DNA of 64,000 nucleotides from Streptomyces sp. P9-A4 (lineage in GTDB: Bacteria; Actinomycetota; Actinomycetes; Streptomycetales; Streptomycetaceae): the NCBI RefSeq assembly GCF_036634195.1, contig NZ_JAZIFY010000001.1, positions 4,412,501 through 4,476,500 on the forward strand, in the 5' to 3' direction. The notes beneath the pieces were generated by a model. The model ran no database searches. It was given only the letters and a program-made list of their open reading frames with translations, and had not been told where the DNA came from. Within the stretch, counting starts at the first letter, position 1. Each line of letters opens with the position of its first letter. Shown one piece after another: positions 1-8,398 of the stretch. The position numbers and the translations under genes were made by a program.

Positions 1-331
1 CTACCCCGTGAGGGCCGGCGCCTCAGCCCGGCGCGGAGTGCAGCGGCTGCTCGCGCTCGGGATGGTCGCCGTCGGCGGAGAACTGCGCGCCCGGGCCGCG
101 CAGGACGCGGTGCGCAGGGCCGGACTCGTCATCGGACGGCGCCCCGCCACGATGCCCGGACCGCCCTCCCTCGCGCCGAGGCCACTCGTCCTGCTGCCCC
201 GTCTGGCGCCCGGCAGCCCGGCACGGTTCGCCGTGTTCGACGTCCCCGACCGGGCGGCGCTGGTCCGCCTGGGCCCCGCCACCTGCGTGGCGACCGTCCT
301 CGGCGGCCGGCTGGTCTTCCGCCGCCGGTAA
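1..331 (+). CDS. Amidohydrolase-like protein, C-terminal fragment (cut by window edge)
   Basis: The reading frame is open from the left edge (codons start at base 2) and stops at TAA 329-331, so only the last ~109 residues are visible. The end resembles the tail of imidazolonepropionase/cytosine-deaminase-type amidohydrolases: a segment LAPGSPARFAVFDVPD followed by LGPATCVATVLGGRLV, the beta-sandwich strand that carries the usual 'V.GGR.V' ending. The metal-binding residues would lie upstream and cannot be checked. An amidohydrolase of this kind just ahead of menG is, from memory, common in Streptomyces; its substrate is unknown. The in-frame ATG at 8 is unlikely to be the true start. Confidence 0.6.
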   Translation, partial: YPVRAGASARRGVQRLLALGMVAVGGELRARAAQDAVRRAGLVIGRRPATMPGPPSLAPRPLVLLPRLAPGSPARFAVFDVPDRAALVRLGPATCVATVLGGRLVFRRR

Positions 332-347
332 CCCCCCCCGTCCGGGC

Positions 348-1139
348 TCAGCCGCCCCTGACCGGCGCGCCCTTCTTCTGCACCGGGTACGCGTCCGCGT
401 ACGTGAGCAGATCGGTGAAGCGCGGGTCGCGCACCACGGCCAGCAACTGGTCCGGCGTCACCGGCGCCGACGCCCCGGCCGAGGGGTCGACGGAGAGCAG
501 CACGCTGCTCCTGCCGTACCGGGTGACGACCATGGACCCCAGGGTCTCCGGCCGGTTCACGGCCATCCCGTACACCTGGGCGGTCCTGCCCCCGTCCAGA
601 GCGACCTTCTCGCAGGTCGTCCGCTTCGACGGGACGTTCCGGCACTCCTGGAGGCGCTCGCCCTCCGCCGGCCGGACCGACAGCTTCACCGGGAAGGTCG
701 TCCCGCCGGCCGTGATCCGGTACCCGGACACCTCGTCCGCGACCGGCCGTACGTCCGCGACGGACGCCGGGAGCAGCTCGTCGAGCAGCGCCGACACCTG
801 CTGCTGGAACTGGGCGCGGCGCGCGCCCTCCTCGGTGGAGACCTTCTCGGGCGGTGTCTGCCCCGGAGTCGGCTCGACCCGAACCGGCGTGTGGTACGCC
901 GAGGGGAAGGCCGCCGGAGGCGCCGCCGGCAGGGCGGCACCGGGGTCCGCACCGGGCAGCAGGGTCAGTCCGAGCGCTGCGGCGGTGACCGTGCCGAAGA
1001 CACCTCCGGCGACGGTGAGCCGGGCCCGCGCACGGCGTCTGCGGCCCTGCCGCACGGCGACGGGCACGAGGTCGGGAAGGGGAGGAAGCTCCTGGGCCGT
1101 GCGGTCCATGGCACGGCGGAGCATCGTTGCGTCGTCCAC
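348..1139 (-). CDS. Membrane-anchored partner gene of the SigE-family sigma factor (putative anti-sigma-like protein)
   Basis: This 263-aa protein starts at GTG 1139, 10 bp after the sigma-factor stop, so the two are surely co-transcribed. It has a short basic cytoplasmic N-terminus (residues 1-38, ending in an Arg-rich run), one transmembrane helix at about residues 39-60, and a ~200-aa extracellular part with Pro/Ala-rich stalk and two cysteines (ECRN...TTCEK) that could form a disulfide. No zinc-anti-sigma HxxxCxxC motif is visible, so it is not a classical ZAS protein. Position and topology suggest it senses an envelope signal and modulates the sigma factor, but that is inference. ATG 1124 is an alternative start. 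Confidence 0.65.
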   Translation of the reverse strand: MDDATMLRRAMDRTAQELPPLPDLVPVAVRQGRRRRARARLTVAGGVFGTVTAAALGLTLLPGADPGAALPAAPPAAFPSAYHTPVRVEPTPGQTPPEKVSTEEGARRAQFQQQVSALLDELLPASVADVRPVADEVSGYRITAGGTTFPVKLSVRPAEGERLQECRNVPSKRTTCEKVALDGGRTAQVYGMAVNRPETLGSMVVTRYGRSSVLLSVDPSAGASAPVTPDQLLAVVRDPRFTDLLTYADAYPVQKKGAPVRGG

Positions 1140-1149
1140 TCGGGGTGCC

Positions 1150-1689
1150 TCAGCTTCCGATGGCGTGGTGGAGGTGGGGATCGGCGGTGTAGAGGTGTGC
1201 GTCGCCCAGCTGGTCCCGGAGCCGGGCCAGTGAGCGCGAGCACTGGCTTTTGACCGTCGCCTCGCTGCAGCGCAGGAGCGAGGCGACGGTCTCCACACTC
1301 AGGTCCTCCCAGTACCTCAGGACGACCATGGCGCGGGCTCTGGGCGGGAGCTCGGCGAGCGCGGCGAGCAGCGTGACCCTGAGGTCCGGCTGCTCGGTGG
1401 TCCGCGCCGGGCCGAGCCCGCCGGTCTTGGTGAAGGCGAGCAGATCGCGCAGGCGGCGCCGCCGCTCGGCCAGGAACGTGCGGGTGAGCACGGTCTTGGC
1501 GTAGGCGTGCGGATGCTCCGCCGCCCCTGCCCGCCGCCAGTGCTGGAAGAGCTTGGCGAGGGTGGTCTGTGTGAGGTCGCGGGCGGTCTCCGCGTCCCCG
1601 CACAGCAGGTACGCGGTGCGGTACAGCCGCGTCTGCGCGGACCGGGCGAACTCCTCGAACCCGATGTCCGAGCCAAGCGGTGACGGCAT
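1150..1689 (-). CDS. SigE-family RNA polymerase sigma-70 factor (ECF type)
   Basis: A 179-aa sigma factor starting at ATG 1689 behind a good ribosome-binding site (GAAGGGAACGAG). Region 2 is seen near residues 10-75 (FEEFARSAQTRLYRTAYLLC, then DLTQTTLAKLFQHWRR). Region 4 with its helix-turn-helix is near residues 110-160 (LPPRARAMVVLRYWEDLS, then LLRCSEATVKSQCSRSLARL). Length and motifs match the actinobacterial SigE-family subgroup rather than group 1-3 sigmas. It would direct RNA polymerase to a small extracytoplasmic-stress regulon. It is transcribed divergently from menG and is followed by a membrane protein that may control it. Confidence 0.85.
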   Translation of the reverse strand: MPSPLGSDIGFEEFARSAQTRLYRTAYLLCGDAETARDLTQTTLAKLFQHWRRAGAAEHPHAYAKTVLTRTFLAERRRRLRDLLAFTKTGGLGPARTTEQPDLRVTLLAALAELPPRARAMVVLRYWEDLSVETVASLLRCSEATVKSQCSRSLARLRDQLGDAHLYTADPHLHHAIGS

Positions 1690-1812
1690 CTCGTTCCCTT
1701 CGTCAGCACTGTCACCCTTCCCTGAGCGCGCTCGCCGGGAAAAGGTTGAAGCGGGTCCGGGAAAATCTTCCGGGGGCCGGGGCCGGTCCCCGCCCGCCAG
1801 GGGGGCGGCTGC

Positions 1813-1825
1813 CACAATGGCCGGG
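1813..1825 (+). promoter_or_regulatory. Candidate -10 element and leaderless start of menG
   Basis: CACAAT at 1813-1818 lies six bases before the menG GTG (1825). If it acts as a -10 box the transcript would begin at the start codon itself, which fits the absence of a clear Shine-Dalgarno sequence. No convincing -35 box is visible. This is inference from sequence only. Confidence 0.3.
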
Positions 1826-2517
1826 TGAGCCGAGCATCCCTGGACAAGCAGCCGCACGAAGTCGCCTCGATGTTCGACGCCGTGGCGGCGAACTACGACG
1901 TCACCAACGACGTCCTGTCCCTCGGGCAGGACCGGCGCTGGCGCAAGGAGGTCGCGAAGGCGGTCGACGCGCGGCCCGCGCAGAAGGTCCTCGACCTGGC
2001 CGCGGGCACGGCGACCTCCTCGCAGCCCTTCGTGCGCGCCGGCGCGTACGTCGTCCCGTGCGACTTCTCCCTGGGCATGCTGCGGGTCGGCAAGCGCAAC
2101 CACCCGTGGATGCCGTTCACGGCGGGCGACGGCACGAAGCTGCCGTTCCGCGACGACGTCTTCGACGCCGTCACCATCTCCTTCGGGCTGCGGAACATCC
2201 AGGACACCGACGCGGCGCTGCGCGAGCTGTACCGGGTGACGAAGCCGGGCGGCCGGGTCGTCATCTGCGAGTTCTCGCACCCCACCTGGAAGCCGTTCAG
2301 GACCGTGTACGAGGAGTACCTGATGCGCGCGCTGCCGCCGGTGGCCCGCGCCGTCTCCTCCAACCCCGACGCGTACGTCTACCTCGCCGAGTCCATCCAG
2401 ACCTGGCCCGACCAGCCCGCCCTGGCCGGCCTGCTCCGGAAGGCCGGCTGGTCGAAGGTGGCGTACCGCAACCTGACGGGCGGCGTCGTCGCCCTGCACC
2501 GCGGTTTCAAGGCCTGA
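1825..2517 (+). CDS. menG: Demethylmenaquinone methyltransferase
   Basis: A 230-aa class I SAM-dependent methyltransferase of the UbiE/MenG family, the expected length. It performs the last step of menaquinone synthesis, C-methylation of demethylmenaquinone. Visible motifs are the N-terminal V..MFD.VA..YD.TNDVLS..QDR.WR signature, SAM motif [13 protein letters not shown] (about residues 55-66), the acidic GDGTKLPF segment, the family signature FGLRNIQD, and the post-motif [14 protein letters not shown]. The GTG start has no obvious Shine-Dalgarno and may be leaderless. It is followed 70 bp later by a geranylgeranyl-reductase-family gene, an arrangement that recalls the mycobacterial menG/menJ locus. 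Confidence 0.93.
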   Translation: MSRASLDKQPHEVASMFDAVAANYDVTNDVLSLGQDRRWRKEVAKAVDARPAQKVLDLAAGTATSSQPFVRAGAYVVPCDFSLGMLRVGKRNHPWMPFTAGDGTKLPFRDDVFDAVTISFGLRNIQDTDAALRELYRVTKPGGRVVICEFSHPTWKPFRTVYEEYLMRALPPVARAVSSNPDAYVYLAESIQTWPDQPALAGLLRKAGWSKVAYRNLTGGVVALHRGFKA

Positions 2518-2587
2518 GCCCACCCCCGCGAACCCCCGCAATAGACTTCGACCAGCCCCTTTCCTCGACCCCTTCGGGAGATCCGCC

Positions 2588-3874
2588 GTGACCGAGCAGT
2601 CCCTCTCCGAGCACAGCGCTGATGTGATCGTCGTCGGGGCGGGCCCGGCCGGTTCCACCACGGCCTACTACCTGGCGAAGGCCGGACTCGACGTCCTCCT
2701 CCTGGAGAAGACGGCGTTCCCCCGCGAGAAGGTCTGCGGCGACGGCCTCACCCCGCGCGCCACCAAGCAGCTCGTCTCCATGGGCATCGACATCTCCGAA
2801 GAGGCCGGCTGGCTGCGGAACAAGGGCCTGCGGATCATCGGCGGCGGGGTGCGCCTCGAACTCGACTGGCCCGAGCTGGCCTCGTACCCGGACTACGGTC
2901 TGGTCCGCAAGCGCGACGACTTCGACGAGCAGCTGGCCCGGCAGGCGCAGAAGGCCGGCGCCCGGCTGTACGAGCGCTGCAACGTCGGCGCGCCGGTCAT
3001 CGACGACCGTACGGGCCGGATCACCGGCGTCCACGCCAAGCTGGGCGAGGAGAAGCGCGAGGTCACCTTCCACGCGCCGCTCGTCGTCGCCGCCGACGGC
3101 AACTCCACCCGGCTCTCCCTCGCGATGGGCCTGCACCGGCGCGAGGACCGGCCGATGGGCGTCGCTGTCCGGACGTACTTCACCTCGCCCCGGCACGACG
3201 ACGACTACCTGGAATCGTGGCTGGAGCTGTGGGACCGGCGTGGCGCGGAGGACCGGCTGCTGCCCGGCTACGGCTGGGTCTTCGGCATGGGCGACGGCAC
3301 GTCCAACGTCGGCCTCGGCATCCTGAACTCCTCCAAGGCCTTCCGCGAGCTGGACTGGCGCGAGGTCCTCAAGGCCTGGTGCGCCTCGATGCCGGAGGAC
3401 TGGGGCTTCACCCCGGACAACATGACGATGCCGATCCGGGGCGCCGCCCTCCCGATGGCCTTCAACCGCCAGCCGCACTACACCCGGGGCCTGCTGCTCG
3501 TCGGCGACGCGGGCGGTCTGGTCAACCCCTTCAACGGCGAGGGCATCGCGTACGCCATGGAGTCCGGCCAGATCGCGGCCGACGTCATCGTCCAGGCGCA
3601 CGCGCGTGCGACCCCCGCCCAGCGCGAACTGGCCCTGCGCAACTACCCGCAGGTCCTCAAGGACACCTACGGCGGGTACTACACGCTGGGCCGCGCCTTC
3701 GTGAAGCTCATCGGCAACCCGAAGGTCATGAAGATCGCGACCCAGCGCGGACTGACGCACCCGCTCCTGATGAAGTTCACGCTGAAGATGCTGGCCAACC
3801 TGACCGACCCGACGGGCGGCGACGCGATGGACCGGATCATCAACGGTCTGTCGAAGGTGGCCCCGAAGGCCTGA
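2588..3874 (+). CDS. menJ: Geranylgeranyl reductase family flavoprotein, probable menaquinone reductase
   Basis: A 428-aa FAD-dependent oxidoreductase starting at GTG 2588 after GGGAG. The dinucleotide-binding motif VVGAGPAGSTTAYYLAKAG is at about residues 15-33, followed by the ribose-binding acid in LLLEK and the family motif REKVCGDGLTPRA around residues 47-59. A second FAD motif LLVGDAGGLVNPFNGEGI sits near residue 305. The family reduces isoprenoid double bonds, either in geranylgeranyl lipids or, for mycobacterial MenJ, in the menaquinone side chain. Because it sits next to menG and Streptomyces make partly saturated MK-9 species, a MenJ role is favoured. The assignment is by context, not by a diagnostic residue. 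Confidence 0.82.
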   Translation: MTEQSLSEHSADVIVVGAGPAGSTTAYYLAKAGLDVLLLEKTAFPREKVCGDGLTPRATKQLVSMGIDISEEAGWLRNKGLRIIGGGVRLELDWPELASYPDYGLVRKRDDFDEQLARQAQKAGARLYERCNVGAPVIDDRTGRITGVHAKLGEEKREVTFHAPLVVAADGNSTRLSLAMGLHRREDRPMGVAVRTYFTSPRHDDDYLESWLELWDRRGAEDRLLPGYGWVFGMGDGTSNVGLGILNSSKAFRELDWREVLKAWCASMPEDWGFTPDNMTMPIRGAALPMAFNRQPHYTRGLLLVGDAGGLVNPFNGEGIAYAMESGQIAADVIVQAHARATPAQRELALRNYPQVLKDTYGGYYTLGRAFVKLIGNPKVMKIATQRGLTHPLLMKFTLKMLANLTDPTGGDAMDRIINGLSKVAPKA

Positions 3875-3897
3875 TCGCCGTCAGGCGCGGGCCGCTG

Positions 3898-4296
3898 TCA
3901 GGCGCAGCTCTTGACGGCGGCGAACCGTCGCGTCACGGAGGGCCGGGGGACGATCGCGCGGGGTTCCGCGCCGATGCCCGGTCCGTCGTGACGGCAGAGA
4001 CGGCACGGCCAGACCGTCTCGGTGAGCAGGGCGAGCAGATGGAGCTGGGCGCGCGACAGGCCGCCCAGCTTCTCCCGCATGTTGGTGACGTGGAACTTGA
4101 CGGTGCGCTCGGTGATGCCGAGGTACTCGGCGAGGTCCGTGTTGGACTCTCCGCCGGGCATCGCCGACAGGACCTCGATCTCGCGGTCCGTCAGCAGGTC
4201 CAGATGGCGCACGGCGGTGGTGACCGGGTTGATCCGGGCCGCTCGCGACTCGCCCTCGCCTAATCCTGGTCCGCAGTACGGGCAGTGACGAAGCAT
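3898..4296 (-). CDS. Small LuxR-type transcriptional regulator with flanking Cys pairs
   Basis: A 132-aa protein starting at ATG 4296 behind a G-run ribosome-binding site. The centre (about residues 32-90) is a LuxR/GerE helix-turn-helix: LLTDREIEVLSAMPGGESN, then LAEYLGITERTVKFHVTNMREKL. There is no receiver, PAS or ligand domain. A CPYC pair lies at residues 5-8 and a CRLC pair after the HTH near residue 98, with two more Cys-free termini except a final KSCA. The pairs look able to bind zinc or an iron-sulfur cluster, or to form disulfides; this is inference. Two tandem GGGACGTCCC palindromes ~115 bp upstream may be its own operator. It converges on menJ. Confidence 0.75.
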   Translation of the reverse strand: MLRHCPYCGPGLGEGESRAARINPVTTAVRHLDLLTDREIEVLSAMPGGESNTDLAEYLGITERTVKFHVTNMREKLGGLSRAQLHLLALLTETVWPCRLCRHDGPGIGAEPRAIVPRPSVTRRFAAVKSCA

Positions 4297-4407
4297 GTGT
4301 CCCCCCCAGAGACGGCGTTCGTTGGACGTGGTGCGAGGGAACCGACCTCGGTTCCTCCCGGGAACGGTAACCGGATCGCCTCACGAAAGGTTGCCCGCGG
4401 CGGCGGG

Positions 4408-4432
4408 ACGGGACGTCCCAGGGACGTCCCGT
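4408..4432. promoter_or_regulatory. Perfect 25-bp dyad made of two GGGACGTCCC palindromes
   Basis: Bases 4408-4419 and 4421-4432 are a perfect 12-bp inverted repeat around A4420. Inside it the 10-bp palindrome GGGACGTCCC occurs twice (4410-4419 and 4421-4430), offset by 11 bp, about one helical turn. It lies upstream of the small LuxR gene and looks like a paired operator, though an RNA hairpin is also possible. Confidence 0.45.
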
Positions 4433-4450
4433 CGGCCGGAAAACGCCGTC

Positions 4451-4480
4451 GGGCTCCCGTCGCGAAGTGCGCGGGAGCCC
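4451..4480 (-). terminator. Terminator-like hairpin after the lipoprotein gene
   Basis: GGGCTCCCG (4451-4459) pairs perfectly with CGGGAGCCC (4472-4480) across a 12-nt loop, 23 nt beyond the lipoprotein stop. No U-tract follows, as is usual in Streptomyces. Confidence 0.6.
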
Positions 4481-4502
4481 TCTCGGTGTCGTGGCGCGCG
4501 GG

Positions 4503-5444
4503 TCAGCCTGCCGCGGCGGCCGCCAGCCGCAACCGCTCGTTGAGCTCGGTCTTCGCCTGGTTGAGCGCCTCGGCGTTCTGCTCGATGCTCCGCTTCTGGT
4601 AGGCGCTCTCGACGGTGAACCAGATCCCGACGAGGTTGGCCTTTTCCTTACAGGCGACGTCCTGTTCGGCGGCGGCGACGGCCCGGGGGCTCCCGTAGCT
4701 GTTGGGGTCGAGCTTCAGGTCGCTCTGCGGGCTGACGGGCTCGTCCACCTTGTAGCCCTTCTCGGCCATGCAGGCGGACCAGGCCTTCACCGCGGCGACG
4801 ACCCGGGAGTCCTCGCGGGAGCGGGAGTTGGCGTCCATCACCATGTTGGTGACGAACATGCTGTCCATCGTGCCCTTCTTCGGCGCGTAGACCGTGAGGT
4901 AGCCCTCGCGGAGACAGCCGCCGACGGGCACCTTCTTCCCGGCGAGGGTCTTGCCGCTGTCCGCGGTCGCGGACTCCTCCAGGCTCATCGGCTGGGGGCC
5001 CTTGTGCTCGGGGCCGTTGAGCGCGAGCCGGCCGCTCTCGCTCAGCGTCTGGACGGCCGGCTTGTCGGGTGTCCCGGCCCCCCGGTTCGGGGTGTAGCCG
5101 TAGCGGGCGGCGACGTCGGCGTCGGTCAGGCCGTAGCGCCGGGAGTCGGCGGACCGGCCGCCGGGGGAGGGGGGCAGGGGCAGCTCGTACGAGAACCCGA
5201 AGCGGGTCATGCAGTCGCTGGTCACCCGGGCCTGGGCCCGCTCCAGTGTGCGGCGCTGCTCGTCGGTGGTCGCGTAGCCGTCGAGCGGGAAGGAGAGTCC
5301 GGTCGTCGAGAGCAGCCGGGGGACCGTCCCGATCTCCGGCTCCTTCGCGGAACCGCCGCCACCACCACCGGACTCGGAGGAACAGGCGGTGAGGAGCGCG
5401 GCGCTCAGCAGGAGGACGGTCGCGCGAGCGGCGAGTGGACGCAT
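4503..5444 (-). CDS. Secreted lipoprotein, Cys-rich, unknown function
   Basis: A 313-aa protein with a lipoprotein signal peptide: basic MRPLAAR start, hydrophobic stretch and lipobox LTAC with the acylated Cys at about residue 21, then a Ser/Gly linker. The mature part has further cysteines in CMTRFGF, GGCLREGY, WSACMAEKGYKV and VACKEKA contexts, probably paired as disulfides. The 'CM..KG' pattern is shared with the lipoprotein at 6295, so the two are likely distant paralogs; such proteins often accompany ABC efflux sets in Streptomyces. The C-terminus is helical. No enzymatic motif is visible and the function is unknown. Confidence 0.75.
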   Translation of the reverse strand: MRPLAARATVLLLSAALLTACSSESGGGGGGSAKEPEIGTVPRLLSTTGLSFPLDGYATTDEQRRTLERAQARVTSDCMTRFGFSYELPLPPSPGGRSADSRRYGLTDADVAARYGYTPNRGAGTPDKPAVQTLSESGRLALNGPEHKGPQPMSLEESATADSGKTLAGKKVPVGGCLREGYLTVYAPKKGTMDSMFVTNMVMDANSRSREDSRVVAAVKAWSACMAEKGYKVDEPVSPQSDLKLDPNSYGSPRAVAAAEQDVACKEKANLVGIWFTVESAYQKRSIEQNAEALNQAKTELNERLRLAAAAAG

Positions 5445-5482
5445 GGGGCTGCTCCAGGGGCGGGTGCGTGTCTACCATGGGA

Positions 5483-5527
5483 GCAGCCGTTGCTCTGCCC
5501 GCCTCATTCGGGCGGAGCAACGGCTGC
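5483..5527 (-). terminator. Long hairpin terminator after the I36 inhibitor gene
   Basis: Bases 5483-5501 pair with 5509-5527 over 19 positions with a single T-G wobble and a 7-nt loop. The hairpin stands between the stop of the inhibitor gene (5594) and the start of the lipoprotein gene (5444), so it should separate their transcripts. Confidence 0.8.
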
Positions 5528-5593
5528 CTTGGTGGTGCGTGCCGGGTCGGAGAACTACGCCGGCGGTTCAGCTGGTGGTGCGGACCCCGAGGA

Positions 5594-6010
5594 TCAACGG
5601 GCCTTGTAGTGGTACGCGGAGGAGATCTGGTTCTTGAACGTCGTGGAGGCGTTGCCGACGTAGCCGGGGGGCAGGCTGCCCTCGACGCCACCCGCGTACG
5701 CGTCGGTGTAGACCCACCACGTCAGGGAGTCGGCGTTGTAGTACGACGCGGTGTTGTCGTTCACCGACTGGCCGGCGCCGTTGCCGGGGCCCGGGAACCA
5801 GTCGTCCGAGAAGTTGTCGTCCGCGATGTAGAGATCGAAGACGGCGCCGGCCTGGTTCGAGTTGTAGAACAGGCCGAACTCGCCGCTCTCCAGGTAGCCG
5901 TTCTTGCCGGTCGCGGCGGAGGCCGAGCCGGCGGTGGCGAGCGCGCCGGCGCCGATGGCGACGAGCGCGACGGCCGTGGCGGCCACGCGACGGAGTGCAG
6001 TGCGCTGCAT
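5594..6010 (-). CDS. Secreted peptidase inhibitor family I36-like protein
   Basis: A 138-aa secreted protein. The start is ATG 6010, preceded by GAAAGG; the open frame extends further upstream but that part is not protein-like. A Sec signal peptide runs to about residue 33 and ends in SASAATG. The mature ~105 aa contain Gly-, Tyr- and Trp-rich segments (LESGEFGLFYNSN, DNTASYYNADSLTWWVYTDA) typical of the small beta/gamma-crystallin-like I36 metalloprotease-inhibitor family found in Streptomyces. It lacks the cysteines of classical SMPI, so the inhibitor role is tentative. A strong hairpin follows the gene. Confidence 0.7.
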   Translation of the reverse strand: MQRTALRRVAATAVALVAIGAGALATAGSASAATGKNGYLESGEFGLFYNSNQAGAVFDLYIADDNFSDDWFPGPGNGAGQSVNDNTASYYNADSLTWWVYTDAYAGGVEGSLPPGYVGNASTTFKNQISSAYHYKAR

Positions 6011-6294
6011 GTCGATGCCTTTCACATAGCTGTTGCTTGAGGGACTGCTGCGGCCCGGAGCGGGCCGGTGTCCATACGAACATCGCCAACTCAACCGCGT
6101 CCACTGTCCGTTGAGACAGTTACCGGTGCGGCGCCGCCGGGCTATCCTCGGCCTTGTCGAGGCGCCCGCCGGGCGCCGGAGACCCACCGCGCGGAGGCCT
6201 TGTACGTGGCGTAGCGCAACGCCGCGTCGGCCTCCTCACGCGCGTTCCCTAGAGACGCCCGTGACGGGGACTCCCCGTCGGAAGGACCGTTCTG

Positions 6295-6852
6295 ATGAGA
6301 CGCCTCATGGCCGTTCCCGTGCTGATCCTCGCCCTCGGGCTCGGGGGGTGCTCCAGCGACGGGGACAGCGCGACCCCGTCCGGTCCGAGCACCGGCACCA
6401 CCTCCGCCCCTACGTCCGCCCCCTCCTCCGCCCCCTCGTCCGGCGGGCCTTCCGCCGGGGCCTCGCAGGGCGCCGGCGTCTGGGGCGCGTACTACGACTG
6501 CCTGGGCGCCCAGGGGCTCAAGCTCCAGGACCGCGAGGGCGGGCAGAAGCGCGTCGACAAGGACGCCAACACCGCCGAGCAGATCACCGCGGCGGAGAAG
6601 GCGTGCGCCCCGAAGGTGCCCAACAGGCCGCGGGTCGACCCGGCCCGGCTCGCGGTGGCCGAGAAGATGTCCGCCTGCATGCGGGAGAAGGGCGTCACCG
6701 ACTACCCGGACCCCGACCCGGCCACCGGCGCCGTACCGCTGACCGGCACCCTCGCCGACCGGATGAAGAGCGACGCCAAGGTGATCGCGGCGCTGAAGGC
6801 GTGCGCGCCCACGGCAGGAGGCGGCAACGGCGGGACGGTCGTCGGTGGCTGA
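6295..6852 (+). CDS. Secreted lipoprotein, first gene of the efflux cluster
   Basis: A 185-aa lipoprotein: MRRLMAVPVLILALGLGGC gives a signal peptide with lipobox LGGC, followed by a ~40-aa Ser/Thr/Pro/Gly linker. The mature domain has cysteines in YYDCLGAQG, KACAPKV, SACMREKGV and KACAP contexts and a 'DYPDPDPATG' segment. The same pattern occurs in the lipoprotein at 4503-5444. Its end overlaps the next gene by 8 bp, so it belongs with the adaptor, ATPase and permease. It may be an extracytoplasmic partner of that exporter; there is no direct evidence for a substrate. Confidence 0.75.
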   Translation: MRRLMAVPVLILALGLGGCSSDGDSATPSGPSTGTTSAPTSAPSSAPSSGGPSAGASQGAGVWGAYYDCLGAQGLKLQDREGGQKRVDKDANTAEQITAAEKACAPKVPNRPRVDPARLAVAEKMSACMREKGVTDYPDPDPATGAVPLTGTLADRMKSDAKVIAALKACAPTAGGGNGGTVVGG

Positions 6853-8398
6853 CGACACCCCGGCCGGCGACGCCGTGACCGCGGCGGACCACCCCACCTC
6901 CGGCGGCGACACCGTGAGCGCGAAGGACTCCCGGACCCCCGGCGGCGACGCCGGGGGCGCCCGGATGTCCCGGCGTCGCTTCTGGGTCGCCGCCCTCGTC
7001 GCGGGCGCGGTCGCCCTGACCGGCGCCGGAGTGGCGGCCACCTCGCTGATCCGGTCGCCCGCCCAGGTCGCCGCCGACGCCGAACCGCCCCCGCAGGACG
7101 TACTGATCGCCCGGGTCGAGAACCGGGTCCTCGCGGAGACCGTCGTCCTGCGCGGCACCGTCGTGGCCGGCCAGACCATCCAGGTCGCCCCCGTCTCCGC
7201 CGGCGGCGAGGGCGGCGCCGCCCCCGTGATCACCAAGGTCTCCGTCAAGAGCGGGGACGCGGTGCGCTCGGGCAAGGTGCTCCTGGAGATCTCCGGCCGG
7301 CCCGTCTTCGTACTGCCCGGCGCCCTGCCCGTGTACCGGGACCTCAAGCCCGGCGCCACCGGCGACGACGTGAAGCAGCTGCAGACCGCGCTCGCCGCCC
7401 TCGGCCACGGCCGCGGCGGCGACGCCAAGGGCACCTTCGGCCCCGGCACCAAGGACGCGGTCGAGGAGTTCTACGCCTCCGTCGGCTACGACCCCCGGCC
7501 CGCCGTCGACGACGACGGCGCGGCCGTGGACGGCGCCAAGGCCGCCGTCACCGGCGCCGAACGGGCCGCCGTCGACGCCCGCGACGCGCTCGCGGCCAAC
7601 ACCGACGACGCACAGAGGAAGCAGCTCAAGAAGGCGCGCGACCGGGCCGCCGAGGACCTGGACGCCGCCCGCCTGACACTGGAGAAGGCCGAGGCCGCCG
7701 CCGGTCCGATGGTCCCGGCGGCCGAGGTCGTCTTCGTACGGGCCTTCCCGGCGCGGGTCGCCACCGTCACCGCACGGCCGGGGGCGCAGGTCTCCGGCAC
7801 GGCGATGACCCTCTCCTCCGGCAGGCTGATGGCCCAGGGCTATCTCCAGGACCACCAGAAGGGCCTGGTCCGCGCCGGACAGAAGGTGCGGATCCTCGCC
7901 GAGACGACCGGGCAGGAGACGACGGGCCGGGTGGTCTCGGTGGCCGGCACCCCCAGCAGGGAGCAGGACCAGCAGCCGGGTTCGGGCTCGCAGGGCTCCG
8001 GCTCCGGCTCCGGCGGGAACGACACCAACGGCGGGGGAGGGGACGGCGCCCAGGGCAACGGCTCCGTCGGCTACCTCTTCACCGTCGAACCCACCCGCGA
8101 ACTCCCCTCCGGGCTCGCCGACCAGGAGGTGCGCCTCACCATCGAGGCCGCCTCCACCGACGGCAAGGCCCTGGTCGTCCCGGTCACGGCCGTCTCCGCG
8201 GGCGTGGACGGCCGGACGGTCGTCACCACGGTCGACGGCACCGGCCGACAGGTGCGCGTCGAGGTGCGGACCGGCACGACCGGCGACGGATTCGTCGAGG
8301 TCGTCCCCGTCACCTCCGGGGCGCTCAAGGAGGGCGACGAGGTGGTCACCGGGGTGAACCCGGGCGTGGCGTCGGGGAAGTCCCAGGGGTCGCCGTGA
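6845..8398 (+). CDS. Efflux membrane-fusion (periplasmic adaptor) protein with peptidoglycan-binding domain
   Basis: A 517-aa protein starting at GTG 6845 inside the end of the lipoprotein gene. Residues ~1-38 are cytoplasmic, a transmembrane helix lies at ~40-62, and an HlyD/RND-type barrel-sandwich region starts near 80. At ~175-220 there is a peptidoglycan-binding type 1 domain (GATGDDVKQLQTALAALG, then GTFGPGTKDAVEEFY), common in Gram-positive adaptors. An Ala/Lys-rich coiled-coil segment (~235-290) and a Gly/Ser-rich insertion (~375-400) follow. It should link the MacB-like ABC transporter to the cell wall. The downstream ATPase overlaps by 4 bp. Confidence 0.85.
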   Translation: MADDTPAGDAVTAADHPTSGGDTVSAKDSRTPGGDAGGARMSRRRFWVAALVAGAVALTGAGVAATSLIRSPAQVAADAEPPPQDVLIARVENRVLAETVVLRGTVVAGQTIQVAPVSAGGEGGAAPVITKVSVKSGDAVRSGKVLLEISGRPVFVLPGALPVYRDLKPGATGDDVKQLQTALAALGHGRGGDAKGTFGPGTKDAVEEFYASVGYDPRPAVDDDGAAVDGAKAAVTGAERAAVDARDALAANTDDAQRKQLKKARDRAAEDLDAARLTLEKAEAAAGPMVPAAEVVFVRAFPARVATVTARPGAQVSGTAMTLSSGRLMAQGYLQDHQKGLVRAGQKVRILAETTGQETTGRVVSVAGTPSREQDQQPGSGSQGSGSGSGGNDTNGGGGDGAQGNGSVGYLFTVEPTRELPSGLADQEVRLTIEAASTDGKALVVPVTAVSAGVDGRTVVTTVDGTGRQVRVEVRTGTTGDGFVEVVPVTSGALKEGDEVVTGVNPGVASGKSQGSP

